From: Paraburkholderia youngii
Lineage (GTDB): Bacteria; Pseudomonadota; Gammaproteobacteria; Burkholderiales; Burkholderiaceae
DNA: 64,000 nt
Direction of reading: 5' to 3'
Assembly (NCBI RefSeq): GCF_013366925.1
Contig: NZ_JAALDK010000001.1
Coordinates: 806,001-870,000 of the forward strand
How positions within the stretch are numbered: the stretch's first letter is position 1; every line of letters starts with the position of its first letter. The position numbers were made by a program, and so were the translations under genes. This document shows, one piece after another, positions 8,196 through 19,500 of this stretch. The notes under the pieces are model-generated. The model saw only the letters and a list, made by a program, of their open reading frames with translations, was not told the origin of the DNA and searched no databases.

Positions 8196-10616
8196 ATGCC
8201 AGCACGCGTGCAGAGATTGCCGGTTCTGCGTGAACTGTATAGAGAAGAGTCGAGCGGGAAGCTATACCGCGTTGTCCACGCAGAGAACGGATCACCGGAA
8301 GTCGTTCTCTGCTACATATTCGGATCACGACTGGTTCTGCGGTTCATTTCGCTGACTGTTTTCTGCGTTCTGAGCGCGCGTGAATATGCAGGGGAGGACG
8401 GCTTCACCCGTCTCAAACAGGAGCGCGACCCCTACAGCGTGCTGCAAAGAAGCGTACGTGGAACAGCAGGCAGCGACCGCCAAAGCACGGTCAACTGGCA
8501 GCGGATTTTTCCGCTTGTGTCGGATCCGCGGCTCTTTTATCGGGCGCTCCGGGGAGGTTCAGGGCGGACGCGGATCCTGCAGGAAATTGCAGATGATTGC
8601 GGTGTGACGATCCAGCGTATCCGGAAGCTCTTTCGTGAATATCTCCAGAGGGGAATGAATGAAGCGGCAGTCGCATCGGAACTCTGGCGCTGCGGGCGCA
8701 GAGTGCAGCCACCGCGATACCAGCTGGGGGAAGACGCGGGGGTCACCGTCGTTTCTCGCCAATTTAAAAAGAGGCCCGGGCGGAAGCCGTCAGACGAACG
8801 CGCTCATGCGGCGCGAACGGATGCGCTCGAGAGGCTCTTCGAACAGTGTGTCGATATCTATCTCACGAGCAAGGTGGGCCCCTGGACGTTGGAAGTCAGC
8901 GATGAACAGAGGGAGGAAATTAGAAAATTCGCGAAGGCCGCCCGTTTTCCGTCGACGAGGAAGCCCCGGTGTCGCCCGAAGGGCAGCAGTCCTCCGAAGC
9001 GTAAGCGATGGCACAGTCCCGGTCGGCGCGGCGGACCCAGGACCCGGGTGACCTGGCAGGACCTGACAGATTACCTGAACTATGTCTGTCGTTGCACTCA
9101 TGAGGTGCGTGACGGTACCGGTCAGATAGTCGACCTGGAACTGGCGCCCTTTGGGCTCATTACACCGCGGCAGTTGACAAACTACTATCAGACCCGGGTG
9201 CCTCCCGAAGCCAGGAAGCGGAGGCTGATGGGGGAGCGGCAGTACTTGCGTCAGGGACGCCCCATCAAGGGTCATGCGCTGCAGCATTCCTTGGGGCCGG
9301 GGCAGGAGTATCTGATTGACGCGACCATCGCCGACGTGTACCTGGTGCTTTCCTACGATCGGACGGTGGTGGTCGGGCGTCCCACCGTGTATCTGGCAAT
9401 GGATGTATGGAGCCGGATGATCGTGGGGTTCTACGTGACATTCGATCCGCCTTCGTTCGAGGGCGTTGCATTGATGCTGGAGAACATTGCGACCCCCAAG
9501 GACGAATTCTGCGCAAGGTTCGGGATAAAAATAGAGTGGAAAGACTGGCCGTGTGAGTACCTTCCTAAGTCGGGCTTCTTTGCCGACCGTGGAAACGATT
9601 TCATGAAGACTGCGGCATGGCAGTCGGTCAACCGGGTCCTGGGCATACCAATCGGCAATGCAAAGGCCGGAGATCCTACCCTGCGTGCGCTCATCGAGCG
9701 AAGGTTTGGCATTGTTCCGGCATATTTCCAGCGAGCGACGTTTGGCGTGGTGGAGGCGGACGCCACGACGCGAGGGGCTCCTCATTATGCCTGGGACGCG
9801 ACGCACACGATGAGCGAATTCACGCGGAAGCTGATCCGCGCGGTTCTGAGACATAACCGGACGCCCATCGGTCGCAAAGGCGCCATCATCGAGATGGCGA
9901 CCGCTGGATTTGCAGATACACCGCTTAACCGTTGGAACTGGGGGCTGGACAATCGCACAGGATCTTTATGGAAGCATTCCCTGGACGAGATTCGTCGCGC
10001 GACGTGGCCTGTCGAATCGGCAACCCCTTCAAAGCAGGGGCTGCATTGGCGTGGCTTGTATTTCACGTCACCTCATATCCAGTCGAAACACGTTCACATG
10101 TTCGGGAAACATGCGAAAGATGCCGTGCAGATCCAGTTCAACCCCAATTCTCCTTCGCAAATCCTGGTTCCCGGTGATTTGCACTGGGAGTACGCTCAGC
10201 TCGCGGGAAGTAACAAAGTCACTCCCGATGAAGGGACGCTGATGGAATGGGAAGTGGTCCGGACCATGGACCGGCACAACGCACGCAAAGAACATCAGGC
10301 TCTTCAACCGCAGCGCATCATGGACCTGCTGAACAATTCGGAGGAAAGTCGCGCTGCAAAGCGGGACCAGAAAGAAGCGCTCAGGCAGTCCGGCATCGCT
10401 CACCCGCGGCAAGCACGGCATCGTGGATCAGCGGCGTCAGGCCAGTCCGGACCGGCCCAACCATTCCGGAATTTCCAGCAAGGGCGATCACGCGACGATA
10501 AACGGAGCGACGAGGAGCCAGCGGTCGATCACGATAGTCGCCCTGACCGAGACGCTGAAGACTCAATTGCAGCAAGGATGTCGAAAAACATCCGGAATAT
10601 CATCGACGGTGCATGA
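8196..10616 (+). CDS. tnsB: TnsB/TniA-type DDE transposase
   Basis: This 806-residue Mu/retroviral-type transposase joins 3' transposon ends to target DNA. The RNase H core is intact by eye: Asp375 in LIDATIADVYL, Asp464 in FFADRGND, and Glu501 in LIERRFG. Typical flanks such as VGRPTVYLAMDVWSRMIVGFYV are present. Helix-turn-helix segments for end binding precede the core (for example TRILQEIADDCGVTIQRIRKLF near residues 125-147). A basic, low-complexity tail after residue 720 would be the TnsC-contact region. The start follows AAAGGAAAGGGA. The gene lies 95 bases after the tnsA-like gene, and its stop overlaps a possible ATG of tnsC, so the set is one operon. Confidence 0.92.
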   Translation: MPARVQRLPVLRELYREESSGKLYRVVHAENGSPEVVLCYIFGSRLVLRFISLTVFCVLSAREYAGEDGFTRLKQERDPYSVLQRSVRGTAGSDRQSTVNWQRIFPLVSDPRLFYRALRGGSGRTRILQEIADDCGVTIQRIRKLFREYLQRGMNEAAVASELWRCGRRVQPPRYQLGEDAGVTVVSRQFKKRPGRKPSDERAHAARTDALERLFEQCVDIYLTSKVGPWTLEVSDEQREEIRKFAKAARFPSTRKPRCRPKGSSPPKRKRWHSPGRRGGPRTRVTWQDLTDYLNYVCRCTHEVRDGTGQIVDLELAPFGLITPRQLTNYYQTRVPPEARKRRLMGERQYLRQGRPIKGHALQHSLGPGQEYLIDATIADVYLVLSYDRTVVVGRPTVYLAMDVWSRMIVGFYVTFDPPSFEGVALMLENIATPKDEFCARFGIKIEWKDWPCEYLPKSGFFADRGNDFMKTAAWQSVNRVLGIPIGNAKAGDPTLRALIERRFGIVPAYFQRATFGVVEADATTRGAPHYAWDATHTMSEFTRKLIRAVLRHNRTPIGRKGAIIEMATAGFADTPLNRWNWGLDNRTGSLWKHSLDEIRRATWPVESATPSKQGLHWRGLYFTSPHIQSKHVHMFGKHAKDAVQIQFNPNSPSQILVPGDLHWEYAQLAGSNKVTPDEGTLMEWEVVRTMDRHNARKEHQALQPQRIMDLLNNSEESRAAKRDQKEALRQSGIAHPRQARHRGSAASGQSGPAQPFRNFQQGRSRDDKRSDEEPAVDHDSRPDRDAEDSIAARMSKNIRNIIDGA

Positions 10617-10657
10617 GTCGGTGGTCCCGACATTCACATAACGGCAGGAGTCGCGAT

Positions 10658-12241
10658 ATGAAGCGGAGTCGGTCGGTCGGTGCAGAGGACAACGCAGAGT
10701 CAGGGGACAATTCGAACGAAGAGTTGTACAAGACTGTTCCAGCGGATCTGAACGCAGATTTGCTCTTTGGCAGAAAATGCCTTTCTGTTTCCGCGTGCTA
10801 TCACAAGAGTACACTGGAGCTACCGGAGAATGGGGAGAACCCGGCGATCCTGGCGCTTCCTCCGCTTGAATCACAGGAGAGCTTCGCTGAAGCAATGAAT
10901 GCCAGCTTTGCCGTATTCCATTCTAAGGAATCCCGGAATCTTCCCCGGCAATTGCGACTGTTATCCATTGAGCGCATCTCGCGGGTTCTGGTCCTGACGG
11001 GGGCCCATCTGAAACTCATCGACTGGATACACATTTCCTTGCGACATAGATACCGGGGCCTAATACCCACCAGGTCGCTGCGAGAAAGCGCGCAAAAGAA
11101 ATATGCAGCCACTCAACGGGGGGCGCCTTGCGCAATCTATCCGGTAGAAGATTCGCACGCTGATTGCATCTCGGTTCTTGGAATCTCCGGAGCTGGCAAG
11201 ACGACCACGATCAAAATGGTTCTGAGCATGTTTCCAGCGATAATTGAACACACTGAATTCATGGGGGTATCGGCCAGGTTTGCGCAGGTCGTCTGGATCT
11301 TCGTGTCCTGTCCGTCAAATGGGTCGGTGTCGACCCTCATGAAAGGGATCCTGCACTGGTTCGATCTTCACCTCGGAACACACTATGTCGAAGAGGTAAA
11401 GAGCAGTGCAAACACGGGAGACTGGATACAGGCAGTGGTGGTCCAGATTCGTCGGCATCTCGTCGGATTGATTGTCATTGATGAGATCCAGTTTGCGGTG
11501 AAGTCCGCAGAACGGGCGGACCTGATGGGGTTTATCACCAGTTTGCTCAACGACGGCGAGTGCCTTTTTGTGCTCGTGGGGACGCCTGATGCTGGTGAAA
11601 TGATAAAAAGGACAGTTCGCAACCTCCGACGTGTAGTCAGCAGGACCTATATCCCCCTCGATCTCTTTCCGGCGCCAGAAGATGCGATGCGCCTCGCCAG
11701 CAAGATAACTGCGATCGATTTTTTGCCGGAGGAGCCACGCAACAAAGTGAGCGTGAATAAGGCGCTCATTGAGGTGGGAGCGGGCTCGCCGGCGTTCATG
11801 AAACTTGCCTGGTCGCACACCCAATACGCGGGAGATCGTGCTGGCGAAACATACGTCACGCCTGCGCTGATCCGGAGTGCAGTCGAGGAGCCATTCTCGC
11901 TTGTCGAAGGCCTTTTAGGCGCCCTGCGCAGAAAAGATCTCGTTGCCCTTGATCGGTATAGGGACACGGCAATCGCGCAGATCGAAGATATCAGGGAGAA
12001 GATGGCCGTGGAGCAGAGCAGGAGCCGTCTGGCCTTGACTGCCGGGGCAGACGATGTCGTTCAGAAGTTTTCGAGATGTGTTGAAACGATCATCAATCTG
12101 GGCTGGACACAGATTGACGCAGAGGCATTTGTCAGGTCGAAGCTCGTGTCCGACGCATCGATGCCGATAGCCAGCATCGTTCGCATGGCCCTGATGGCTA
12201 AGCCGGATGATTCCGGGTCGACGGGCGCGTCTGCTGCCTGA
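10658..12241 (+). CDS. tnsC: TnsC/TniB-type AAA+ transposition regulator
   Basis: This AAA+ ATPase (about 527 residues) passes target information from TniQ to the transposase. Walker A is GISGAGKT beginning at residue 175, and Walker B is LIVIDEIQ near residue 275. A sensor-like VLVGTPDAGE follows. The C-terminal region (residues 380-520) is helical and is where TnsA/TnsB contact is expected. ATG 10658 is chosen because AGGAG lies 8 bases upstream. An in-frame ATG at 10613 overlaps the tnsB stop as ATGA and would add 15 residues. The length is normal for Tn7-type TnsC and longer than Tn5053 TniB. Confidence 0.9.
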   Translation: MKRSRSVGAEDNAESGDNSNEELYKTVPADLNADLLFGRKCLSVSACYHKSTLELPENGENPAILALPPLESQESFAEAMNASFAVFHSKESRNLPRQLRLLSIERISRVLVLTGAHLKLIDWIHISLRHRYRGLIPTRSLRESAQKKYAATQRGAPCAIYPVEDSHADCISVLGISGAGKTTTIKMVLSMFPAIIEHTEFMGVSARFAQVVWIFVSCPSNGSVSTLMKGILHWFDLHLGTHYVEEVKSSANTGDWIQAVVVQIRRHLVGLIVIDEIQFAVKSAERADLMGFITSLLNDGECLFVLVGTPDAGEMIKRTVRNLRRVVSRTYIPLDLFPAPEDAMRLASKITAIDFLPEEPRNKVSVNKALIEVGAGSPAFMKLAWSHTQYAGDRAGETYVTPALIRSAVEEPFSLVEGLLGALRRKDLVALDRYRDTAIAQIEDIREKMAVEQSRSRLALTAGADDVVQKFSRCVETIINLGWTQIDAEAFVRSKLVSDASMPIASIVRMALMAKPDDSGSTGASAA

Positions 12242-12407
12242 GCCGGTTTTGAGAGCATTCAGTCAGAAACGGTCAGGGCGACCAATGCGCCGCAAGCAGT
12301 TCTGTCGGATCGCATCTGCAATCGAATGAATAAAGCACCGCGGTGATCCTATCGGAACCGGACTCGGATGGTGCCAATGCAGTTGGTGTACAGGACGCGG
12401 AGGGATC

Positions 12408-13748
12408 ATGCCGGTTTATCTTGATGAGCCATTGCCCGATGAGATGCTGTTCAGCGTGATTGCCCGGTATGTTCAGGGATCTCGCGTCGGTGACATCGCG
12501 GGCTTCCTGCGCAATCTCATGGGCGTGCGTGGCACCGTTTGCGCGGATGGATATCTGGATTTGGTACATCTAGCAACACAGACCGAAGCCGCGTGGGGAA
12601 TGACTCCCCGCGCCATCCAGGACAGGCTTACGCATTTCCCTTTCTACTCGGCAATGGTTGGCCCGGGAGGCAACGGTTCTTTGGGGCGCTCCCTGCTGAG
12701 ATGCGCCCAGTGGTCAGGGTATCTGGAGGCCGGATACCCTGGCCTTCGCTTTTGCCGGACCTGCTGGCGGCAAGATGACGAAAGGCAGGAGCCGCGGTAC
12801 TGGAGGCGTTCCCATCAGTTGCCAGGCGTGGTTACCTGTGTCTGGCACGGCGAAGTACTGCATGTCGCTGGGGCTCCGGCAGCGCGGCGACTTCTGGTCG
12901 CGACCACGCGACTAGATGAGGGCCATCCGGCGATCGAAGGTCGGGCTGGCGATGCGGTCGCATGGCGGGACATAACGCTGCTTGCCGCACAACTGCTTGG
13001 CGGTAATTTCCCCTGGACAGGATTTTTTGATCCCGACGTGCGGTTCGGGTGCGCCCGGCGCTGTGGCTATGCCAGTGGCAATTCTCTGGACTTCGCCCGA
13101 ATGTCCAGGGACATGGTCGCTCGGCTAGGGAACACATACATGCGAGCAGTGGGCCTGGCGGGTGACGGTTCTGCCTGGCTGCGTCGTGCCTTCCTGCGAC
13201 CGACTTATGGTTCCTTCCAGTCACTGCCTCTATTATTGGTGGCGCACCACCTGATAGGCGGCTCGTCGCGTCCTGCAGATGCCAGTACTCCGATATGTCC
13301 GGGGGCAAGATCGGATCATGACGAGGAGCATCGTGTCACTCAAAGAAGGAGAGAAAATGGATGTCCACATTACTTCTGTTCCTGTGGTTTCTCCTTCATT
13401 TTCGAACAACTTGCCGGTGGCGATGGAGCTATCACGCCGACACAAACTGGACCCGACATTGCAATGGCGGCAGCGGTGCTGGCGAGCAGAAGCCATTCCG
13501 TAGCACAAATCGCGAGCAGTCTGGGGCTCGAAGTCGCCCATGTGGAGCGACAGATCGGGCACCGGGTGGAGGTTCGCCCCTGGCATCGTCGGACCGTGCG
13601 CGCGAGACATCTGGCTTCGTGGGTCGAACTGGTGAATCAGCTTGGCGATGCCAATGCCGCCTTTCTAAAAGACGGGCGCCTTTGGCGGCGTGTTGCGCCT
13701 CTTGCTGAGGCTCTTCCAGAAGCTCTGCTACCTGCTCTTGCTGAATGA
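12408..13748 (+). CDS. tniQ: TniQ/TnsD-family target selector 1
   Basis: This 446-residue TniQ-domain protein starts PVYLDEPLPDEMLFSVIARY, the standard TniQ opening. A zinc finger follows: CRTCWRQDDE, then RSHQLPGVVTCVWHG (a C-x2-C and C-x2-H set). A second Cys cluster, FCSCGFSF, and a helix-turn-helix-like SVAQIASSLGLEVAHVERQIG lie near the C-terminus, as in TnsD proteins that bind a fixed attachment site. The start has GGAGGG six bases upstream. It is the first of two adjacent TniQ genes. Its length suits a DNA-binding TnsD rather than the short TniQ of CRISPR-associated transposons. Confidence 0.88.
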   Translation: MPVYLDEPLPDEMLFSVIARYVQGSRVGDIAGFLRNLMGVRGTVCADGYLDLVHLATQTEAAWGMTPRAIQDRLTHFPFYSAMVGPGGNGSLGRSLLRCAQWSGYLEAGYPGLRFCRTCWRQDDERQEPRYWRRSHQLPGVVTCVWHGEVLHVAGAPAARRLLVATTRLDEGHPAIEGRAGDAVAWRDITLLAAQLLGGNFPWTGFFDPDVRFGCARRCGYASGNSLDFARMSRDMVARLGNTYMRAVGLAGDGSAWLRRAFLRPTYGSFQSLPLLLVAHHLIGGSSRPADASTPICPGARSDHDEEHRVTQRRRENGCPHYFCSCGFSFIFEQLAGGDGAITPTQTGPDIAMAAAVLASRSHSVAQIASSLGLEVAHVERQIGHRVEVRPWHRRTVRARHLASWVELVNQLGDANAAFLKDGRLWRRVAPLAEALPEALLPALAE

Positions 13749-13861
13749 AGCGACCGGTTTGTTTGCGCTGAACCGATTGTAAAAGGAAATGACCGCAACG
13801 AGGGGAGTATCCGGTCTTCTGAACGGCGCAGCTTGACCGTAGCGTAACGTGGGAGGGTGCA

Positions 13862-15109
13862 GTGGCGGTATATCTTGACGAGCAACTTGACGACGAGCCA
13901 CTTTTTGGGATTGTTGCACGGTATATTGAAACGTCACCCGGAATCTCCCTCAGCCGTGTGATTCCATTCCTTTATGGCGCGCCGGTTACTGCATCGATTA
14001 TGGGCAGGAATATTGGTCATGTCGCAAGTGAGACGAGCGCTTGTTGGGGGCTTGCACCGCAAGAGATTGCTTGCCGGATGACGATCTTTCCGTACGTCTC
14101 CAATATGCTTGAGAAAGAGAGAGCGTCAGACCTGCTTGAGGAGATGATTGGATCGAGGAACGCCCGCCCGCTTACCCATCGACTTGGCCCGTGGAGCGGC
14201 GCGGTAGAATTCCGCTATTGCAGAAGCTGTTTGTTGGAAGACCAGAAGCAAGGGATTCCTATGCACTGGCGGCGGACTCATCAGCTGCCGGGTGTAGTAA
14301 TTTGCCTTCGCCACAGGGAATTTCTTTGGTCGTACAAGATGAGGGATAAACACAGCGTTTCTCGAGGATTCATTACGCCAGAGACCGTTCGGAAACTAGG
14401 CGTGGCGCCTCTTGTGTCGGATGCCGAGCATGTGAGGGAAGAGGCTGCACTGGAGTATGCACAGGTGTCGAATGACTTATTGCACGGAGTCAAGTCCATT
14501 AATCGTAAATCATTGAGCGTACAATTTTCTCGTTTCCTTAGTAGGCGATCAAGATACTTCTCCGGACACAGAACTGAAGAATGCACTAAGAAACTGATCA
14601 ACGGCTGCTTTGGAAAAGATTATTTTGCATGCGCAGGCATTGGACCGGTGGATGGTCTGATTCGTGAGAGGAATCTTGAAAGAGCTGGAGTCTGGAAGGC
14701 AGTGCTGCTCACGAGCGTGCTGCAGCTAATCGAGCGACATCCCGATTTGTTAGCTGATGATTGCTTCAAGTCGATCTACGGCGACGTATCGTTAGCGGGG
14801 GTTAAGTGTGGACCTCGGTTTCGTCCACGTCCTCCGGTGGAATGCCCGAGTTCGCTTGCGCCGCACGGTGCTGGACATATTGTGGAAAGAACAGCCTGGA
14901 GAAATCGTGTGTTACAGTGCGCGTGCGAATGCGGTATGACCTTCACATGCGAAGAGCTTGACGCCGGTATCGGTCCACCGCGGATTACCCGCTGGGGGCG
15001 CGTGTATGTTCAGGAAGTGAACAGATTGAAAAGCATGGGCCAAGGCCCGAATGCTATTGCTGAAAAACTCCGGCTACCACTTCGGACCGTCTTTAATATG
15101 CTAGCGTGA
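13862..15109 (+). CDS. tniQ: TniQ/TnsD-family target selector 2
   Basis: This second TniQ protein (415 residues) starts at GTG after GGGAGGG. It opens VYLDEQLDDEPLFGIVARYIE, has the zinc finger CRSCLLED and THQLPGVVICLRHRE, a C-terminal CACECGMTF cluster and a final helix-turn-helix-like segment GPNAIAEKLRLPLRTVFNML. It shares the domain plan of its neighbour, but most of the sequence differs, so the two probably choose different targets. Its base composition is less GC-rich than that of the surrounding genes, which suggests separate acquisition. No TnsE-like or Cas gene follows. It ends the readable transposition operon. Confidence 0.87.
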   Translation: MAVYLDEQLDDEPLFGIVARYIETSPGISLSRVIPFLYGAPVTASIMGRNIGHVASETSACWGLAPQEIACRMTIFPYVSNMLEKERASDLLEEMIGSRNARPLTHRLGPWSGAVEFRYCRSCLLEDQKQGIPMHWRRTHQLPGVVICLRHREFLWSYKMRDKHSVSRGFITPETVRKLGVAPLVSDAEHVREEAALEYAQVSNDLLHGVKSINRKSLSVQFSRFLSRRSRYFSGHRTEECTKKLINGCFGKDYFACAGIGPVDGLIRERNLERAGVWKAVLLTSVLQLIERHPDLLADDCFKSIYGDVSLAGVKCGPRFRPRPPVECPSSLAPHGAGHIVERTAWRNRVLQCACECGMTFTCEELDAGIGPPRITRWGRVYVQEVNRLKSMGQGPNAIAEKLRLPLRTVFNMLA

Positions 15110-16558
15110 CGGTTCAACGGCTCTGTCCGAACGGACGATCTCAGACTTCTGCGCAATAAGTTCCGCGAGGACAACGGGGGCAACGCTTATATCCGCATCA
15201 CTCTCTTGCCGCGATCATCGCGAGCTACTGATGACCTGCCAATCAAAGGTGCATAGGTTGCACATTTGACGCGTGCAGTTCCAGTGGAGCATGATGCGTC
15301 CCTTTATCTTGGTTGGGCTCTCGGCCTTGCTGGTTGTACGAGGTGCGAGCTTGCGTCCAAATAACCCCTCGCTGCGGGCACGAAAATAGTTCTGGGTGTG
15401 CAGCTTTCGCGGTCTGAAGTCGGAAGGGGAACGCGCTATCCCCCGCTGTCACGGGAAAATGAAGTGCGCTCCTTTTTGTGTGCACAGAATAGGTTATTGA
15501 CATGAAGTTTTGTTCGCGCTGAGTGGCGGTGCGCGGCGATTGACGAGCAATTACGAGTTGCAGCCTCGCCGTGCCGGCGCGATGAGTGCGTCACTGGCGC
15601 TGCCGTGTTGGATTCTTGCGGGCGTACAGGGGCTTAACGATCCCGCAGGCCCGCGAAGTCGAACAGGAACAGGCGCACTTCGCGCCATCATCGATCCGTT
15701 TCGCTCCCTGGCACTGATGGGTCATGCAGCTCGACCTCGCGACCCTAACAGGCGGGGTCTGCAGCGAAACCCGCCGAACTGTGCGTACAGTCGAACTTGC
15801 CCCAATAGCGCTTCTTTCGAGGCGTCGATTCAAGGTCCGGCCGATCGTTGCGCGCAGCAATTTCAGATCAAACGGTAGGTCGCTCGATAGAGCACCGGCA
15901 GCGACGAACTCACCTGCCGCACCCAGTCGCCGTTGCCTCTTTTACGAGATCTGGTTCAGGTGCAGATTTAAACGGCGGCATCAGTTCGGCTCGCATCTGC
16001 TCGCTCTTGATCGTTCCGTCTTGAACGCCGCGAGCGCGTCCGTCGGGCTCACTTCGCCATCTTCCCGGTCCAGTCGCCACGTTGCCGCGATTCACACCTG
16101 GCGAATTCCATTTCTACAGTCATCCAATTTTTGCCCTATCTCTTGTTTTCCTTCTTTTCCTTTTCATCACGAGAAGATCAAAAAATCGATGGGAAACCAT
16201 TTGCCGATAAAGCCGAGCCTGCGGCTTTGTCCTATGTCTTGCGTGGAGACTTTAGGACGAGGCTGATTATCTTGCTTATCCAAAAAAAATAAGATTATCC
16301 GGAACTTTAGTCGTGAGCAAGTCGCTTCGATCTTTGTGTTCATAGGCAATTCTTTAATGCCTCAAATGCAAATTCTTTCGTTCACGCCCCCATCGGGCGG
16401 GGTGGCCATGAATGATGCGCGGTATTGAGAAACGATTTGTAGGTAAGTGAAAGATTTCAGAGGAAAAGAAAAATTAACGTTTCTTTCGCGGCGGCCAAGG
16501 GCGACGACGAATAACGCGGACGTCGCAATCTCTGATGCCAAATTTTAGTTTTGAGAAA
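15110..16558. other. Long non-coding region after the transposition genes
   Basis: About 1.45 kb with no gene I can support. The first half is of average GC with short unsupported frames. From about 16100 the DNA becomes AT-rich (A and T runs at 16130-16200 and 16270-16300), which fits the promoter of the large adhesin gene. The far end of the Tn7-like element and any cargo would be expected here, but no inverted end or target duplication could be identified. A small palindrome, gtccg-aa-cggac, lies near 15125. Confidence 0.5.
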
Positions 16559-16568
16559 GGATTGGATT

Positions 16569-19500
16569 ATGAATAAGTCGTATAAAAGTGTCTGGAATGA
16601 ATCCCGTGGCACCTGGGTCGCAACTTCAGAGTTGACGACGTCGCGTGGTAAGCGAAGCAAGTCATCGGCGATTGCAAGCGTAGCTGCGGCCTTGTTTGTA
16701 GTGGGTCAAGGGCTTGTCGGCAGCGCGCAGGCTGAGACGGCGCATTATGCGGCCGGCGAAGGCGCGGTTGCCGGCGTGGAAAAACTGTGGGTGCACCCCT
16801 GCCAGGTCGGCGAGTGCGCAAACCCTTGGGAATTTGCCAATCCGAATTATCCTGCTCCGCCGAACGTCAGCAGTACTGCTGTCGGATCTAGCGCTGCTGC
16901 GCAGCTAGGTGGCGTCGCGCTCGGAGACCATGCGGCAGCCGAAGCTGGGTTCGGCGTGGCATTGGGCGCCTATTCGTTGGCGTCGGGTTTCCGCGCGACG
17001 GCGGTCGGTACGAGTGCTGTCGCCAGCGGAAGAGATACGACTGCAGTTGGACTCAATGCGTTGGCATCTGCTGATAGGTCGACAGTGCTCGGAAGCTGGG
17101 GTGTGGCATCTGGCGTCGACTCCATGGCACTTGGCCATAAGACCACTGCGACAGGAACTGACTCGGTGGCGCTTGGTGGTGAGGCTACTTCCTCGGGCCC
17201 GGAGGCAATTGCAGCTGGTTATCAGGCTGCTTCGACGGCAGATCTTGCTACGTCGCTCGGTTCGCGAGCTACGTCGTCAGCGTATGGAGCAACGGCACTT
17301 GGTGCTTATGCCACTGCAAATGGAGGTGCGGGCACAGCTGTTGGTACGTCCGCCGCGGCGTCAGGTGATGTCTCGGTTGCGCTTGGTGCGGGCGCCGTTG
17401 CAACGTCGGCGAATTCAGTGGCACTGGGTGCGAATTCGCGGACGGCACAGGCGGTGGGCACGAGCGGCACGAACATTCGTGGCACGAACTATAGCTTTGC
17501 CGGCGCGAACCCGACGAGCACGGTTAGCGTGGGCAGCGGAGGTAACGAGCGTACGATCACGAACGTGGCGGCCGGCCGTCTGAGTGCGACGAGCACCGAT
17601 GCGGTCAATGGTTCGCAACTGTATGCAACCAACCAGGCAATTGAGCAGATCAGCCAGGCGAGCAACGCAGGCTGGAACGTGAGCGCGCAGGGCGCGAACG
17701 CGACGAACGTGGCGCCGGGCAGCACGGTCGACCTGAAGAACACCGATGGCAACCTCGCGGTGAGCAAGAGCACGGCCGGCAACGACGTGAACTTCGATCT
17801 GGCACGCGACCTGAAGGTCGACAGCGTGACGATGGGTGACACGGTGGTGAACAACGACGGCCTGACCATCAAGAACGGCCCGAGCATCACCACGGGCGGC
17901 ATCGACGCGGGCGGCAGGAAGATCATCAACGTGGCGGCGGGTGTGGACGCTGGCGACGCGGTGAACAAGGAGCAGCTCGACGAGGTCGGCAAGACGGCCA
18001 GCGCAGGCTGGAACGTGAGCGCGCAGGGCGCGAACGCGACGAACGTGGCGCCGGGCAGCACGGTCGACCTGAAGAACACCGATGGCAACCTCGCGGTGAG
18101 CAAGAGCACGACCGGCAACGACGTGAACTTCGATCTGGCACGCGACCTGAAGGTCGACAGCGTGACGATGGGTGACACGGTGGTGAACAACGACGGCCTG
18201 ACCATCAAGAACGGCCCGAGCATCACCACGGGTGGCATCGACGCGGGTGGCAGGAAGATCATCAACGTGGCGGCTGGTGTGGACGCTGGCGACGCGGTGA
18301 ACAAGGAGCAGCTCGACGAGGTCGGCAAGACGGCCAGCGCAGGCTGGAACGTGAGCGCGCAGGGCGCGAACGCGACGAACGTGGCGCCGGGCAGCACGGT
18401 CGACCTGAAGAACACCGATGGCAACCTCGCGGTGAGCAAGAGCACGGCCGGCAACGACGTGAACTTCGATCTGGCACGCGACCTGAAGGTCGACAGCGTG
18501 ACGATGGGTGACACGGTGGTGAACAACGACGGCCTGACCATCAAGAACGGCCCGAGCATCACCACGGGCGGCATCGACGCGGGTGGCAGGAAGATCATCA
18601 ACGTGGCGGCGGGTGTGGACGCTGGCGACGCGGTGAACAAGGAGCAGCTCGACGAGGTCGGCAAGACGGCCAGCGCAGGCTGGAACGTGAGCGCGCAGGG
18701 CGCGAACGCGACGAACGTGGCGCCGGGCGGCACGGTCGACCTGAAGAACACCGATGGCAACCTCGCGGTGAGCAAGAGCACGGCCGGCAACGACGTGAAC
18801 TTCGATCTGGCACGCGACCTGAAGGTCGACAGCGTGACGATGGGTGACACGGTGGTGAACAACGACGGCCTGACCATCAAGAACGGCCCGAGCATCACCA
18901 CGGGCGGCATCGACGCGGGTGGCAGGAAGATCATCAACGTGGCGGCGGGTGTGGACGCTGGCGACGCGGTGAACAAGGAGCAGCTCGACGAGGTCGGCAA
19001 GACGGCCAGCGCAGGCTGGAACGTGAGCGCGCAGGGCGCGAACGCGACGAACGTGGCGCCGGGCGGCACGGTCGACCTGAAGAACACCGATGGCAACCTC
19101 GCGGTGAGCAAGGGCACGGCCGGCAACGACGTGAACTTCGATCTGGCACGCGACCTGAAGGTCGACAGCGTGACGATGGGTGACACGGTGGTGAACAACG
19201 ACGGCCTGACCATCAAGAACGGCCCGAGCATCACCACGGGTGGCATCGACGCGGGCGGCAGCAAGATCATCAACGTGGCGGCTGGTGTGGACGCTGGCGA
19301 CGCGGTGAACAAGGAGCAGCTCGACGAGGTCGGCAAGACGGCCAGCGCAGGCTGGAACGTGAGCGCGCAGGGCGCGAACGCGACGAACGTGGCGCCGGGC
19401 AGCACGGTCGACCTGAAGAACACCGATGGCAACCTCGCGGTGAGCAAGAGCACGGCCGGCAACGACGTGAACTTCGATCTTGCACGCGACCTGAAGGTCG

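Noticed and set aside
6861..15502. TGTCA at 6861 and TGACA at 15498-15502 as possible Tn7-like ends
   Set aside because: The five bases outside them do not match (tatcc versus tgaag) and inner repeats are unconvincing.
7186..16558. CRISPR array or Cas genes linked to the TniQ genes
   Set aside because: No repeat-spacer pattern or Cas-like protein was found near the transposition genes, so it is not a CRISPR-associated transposon here.
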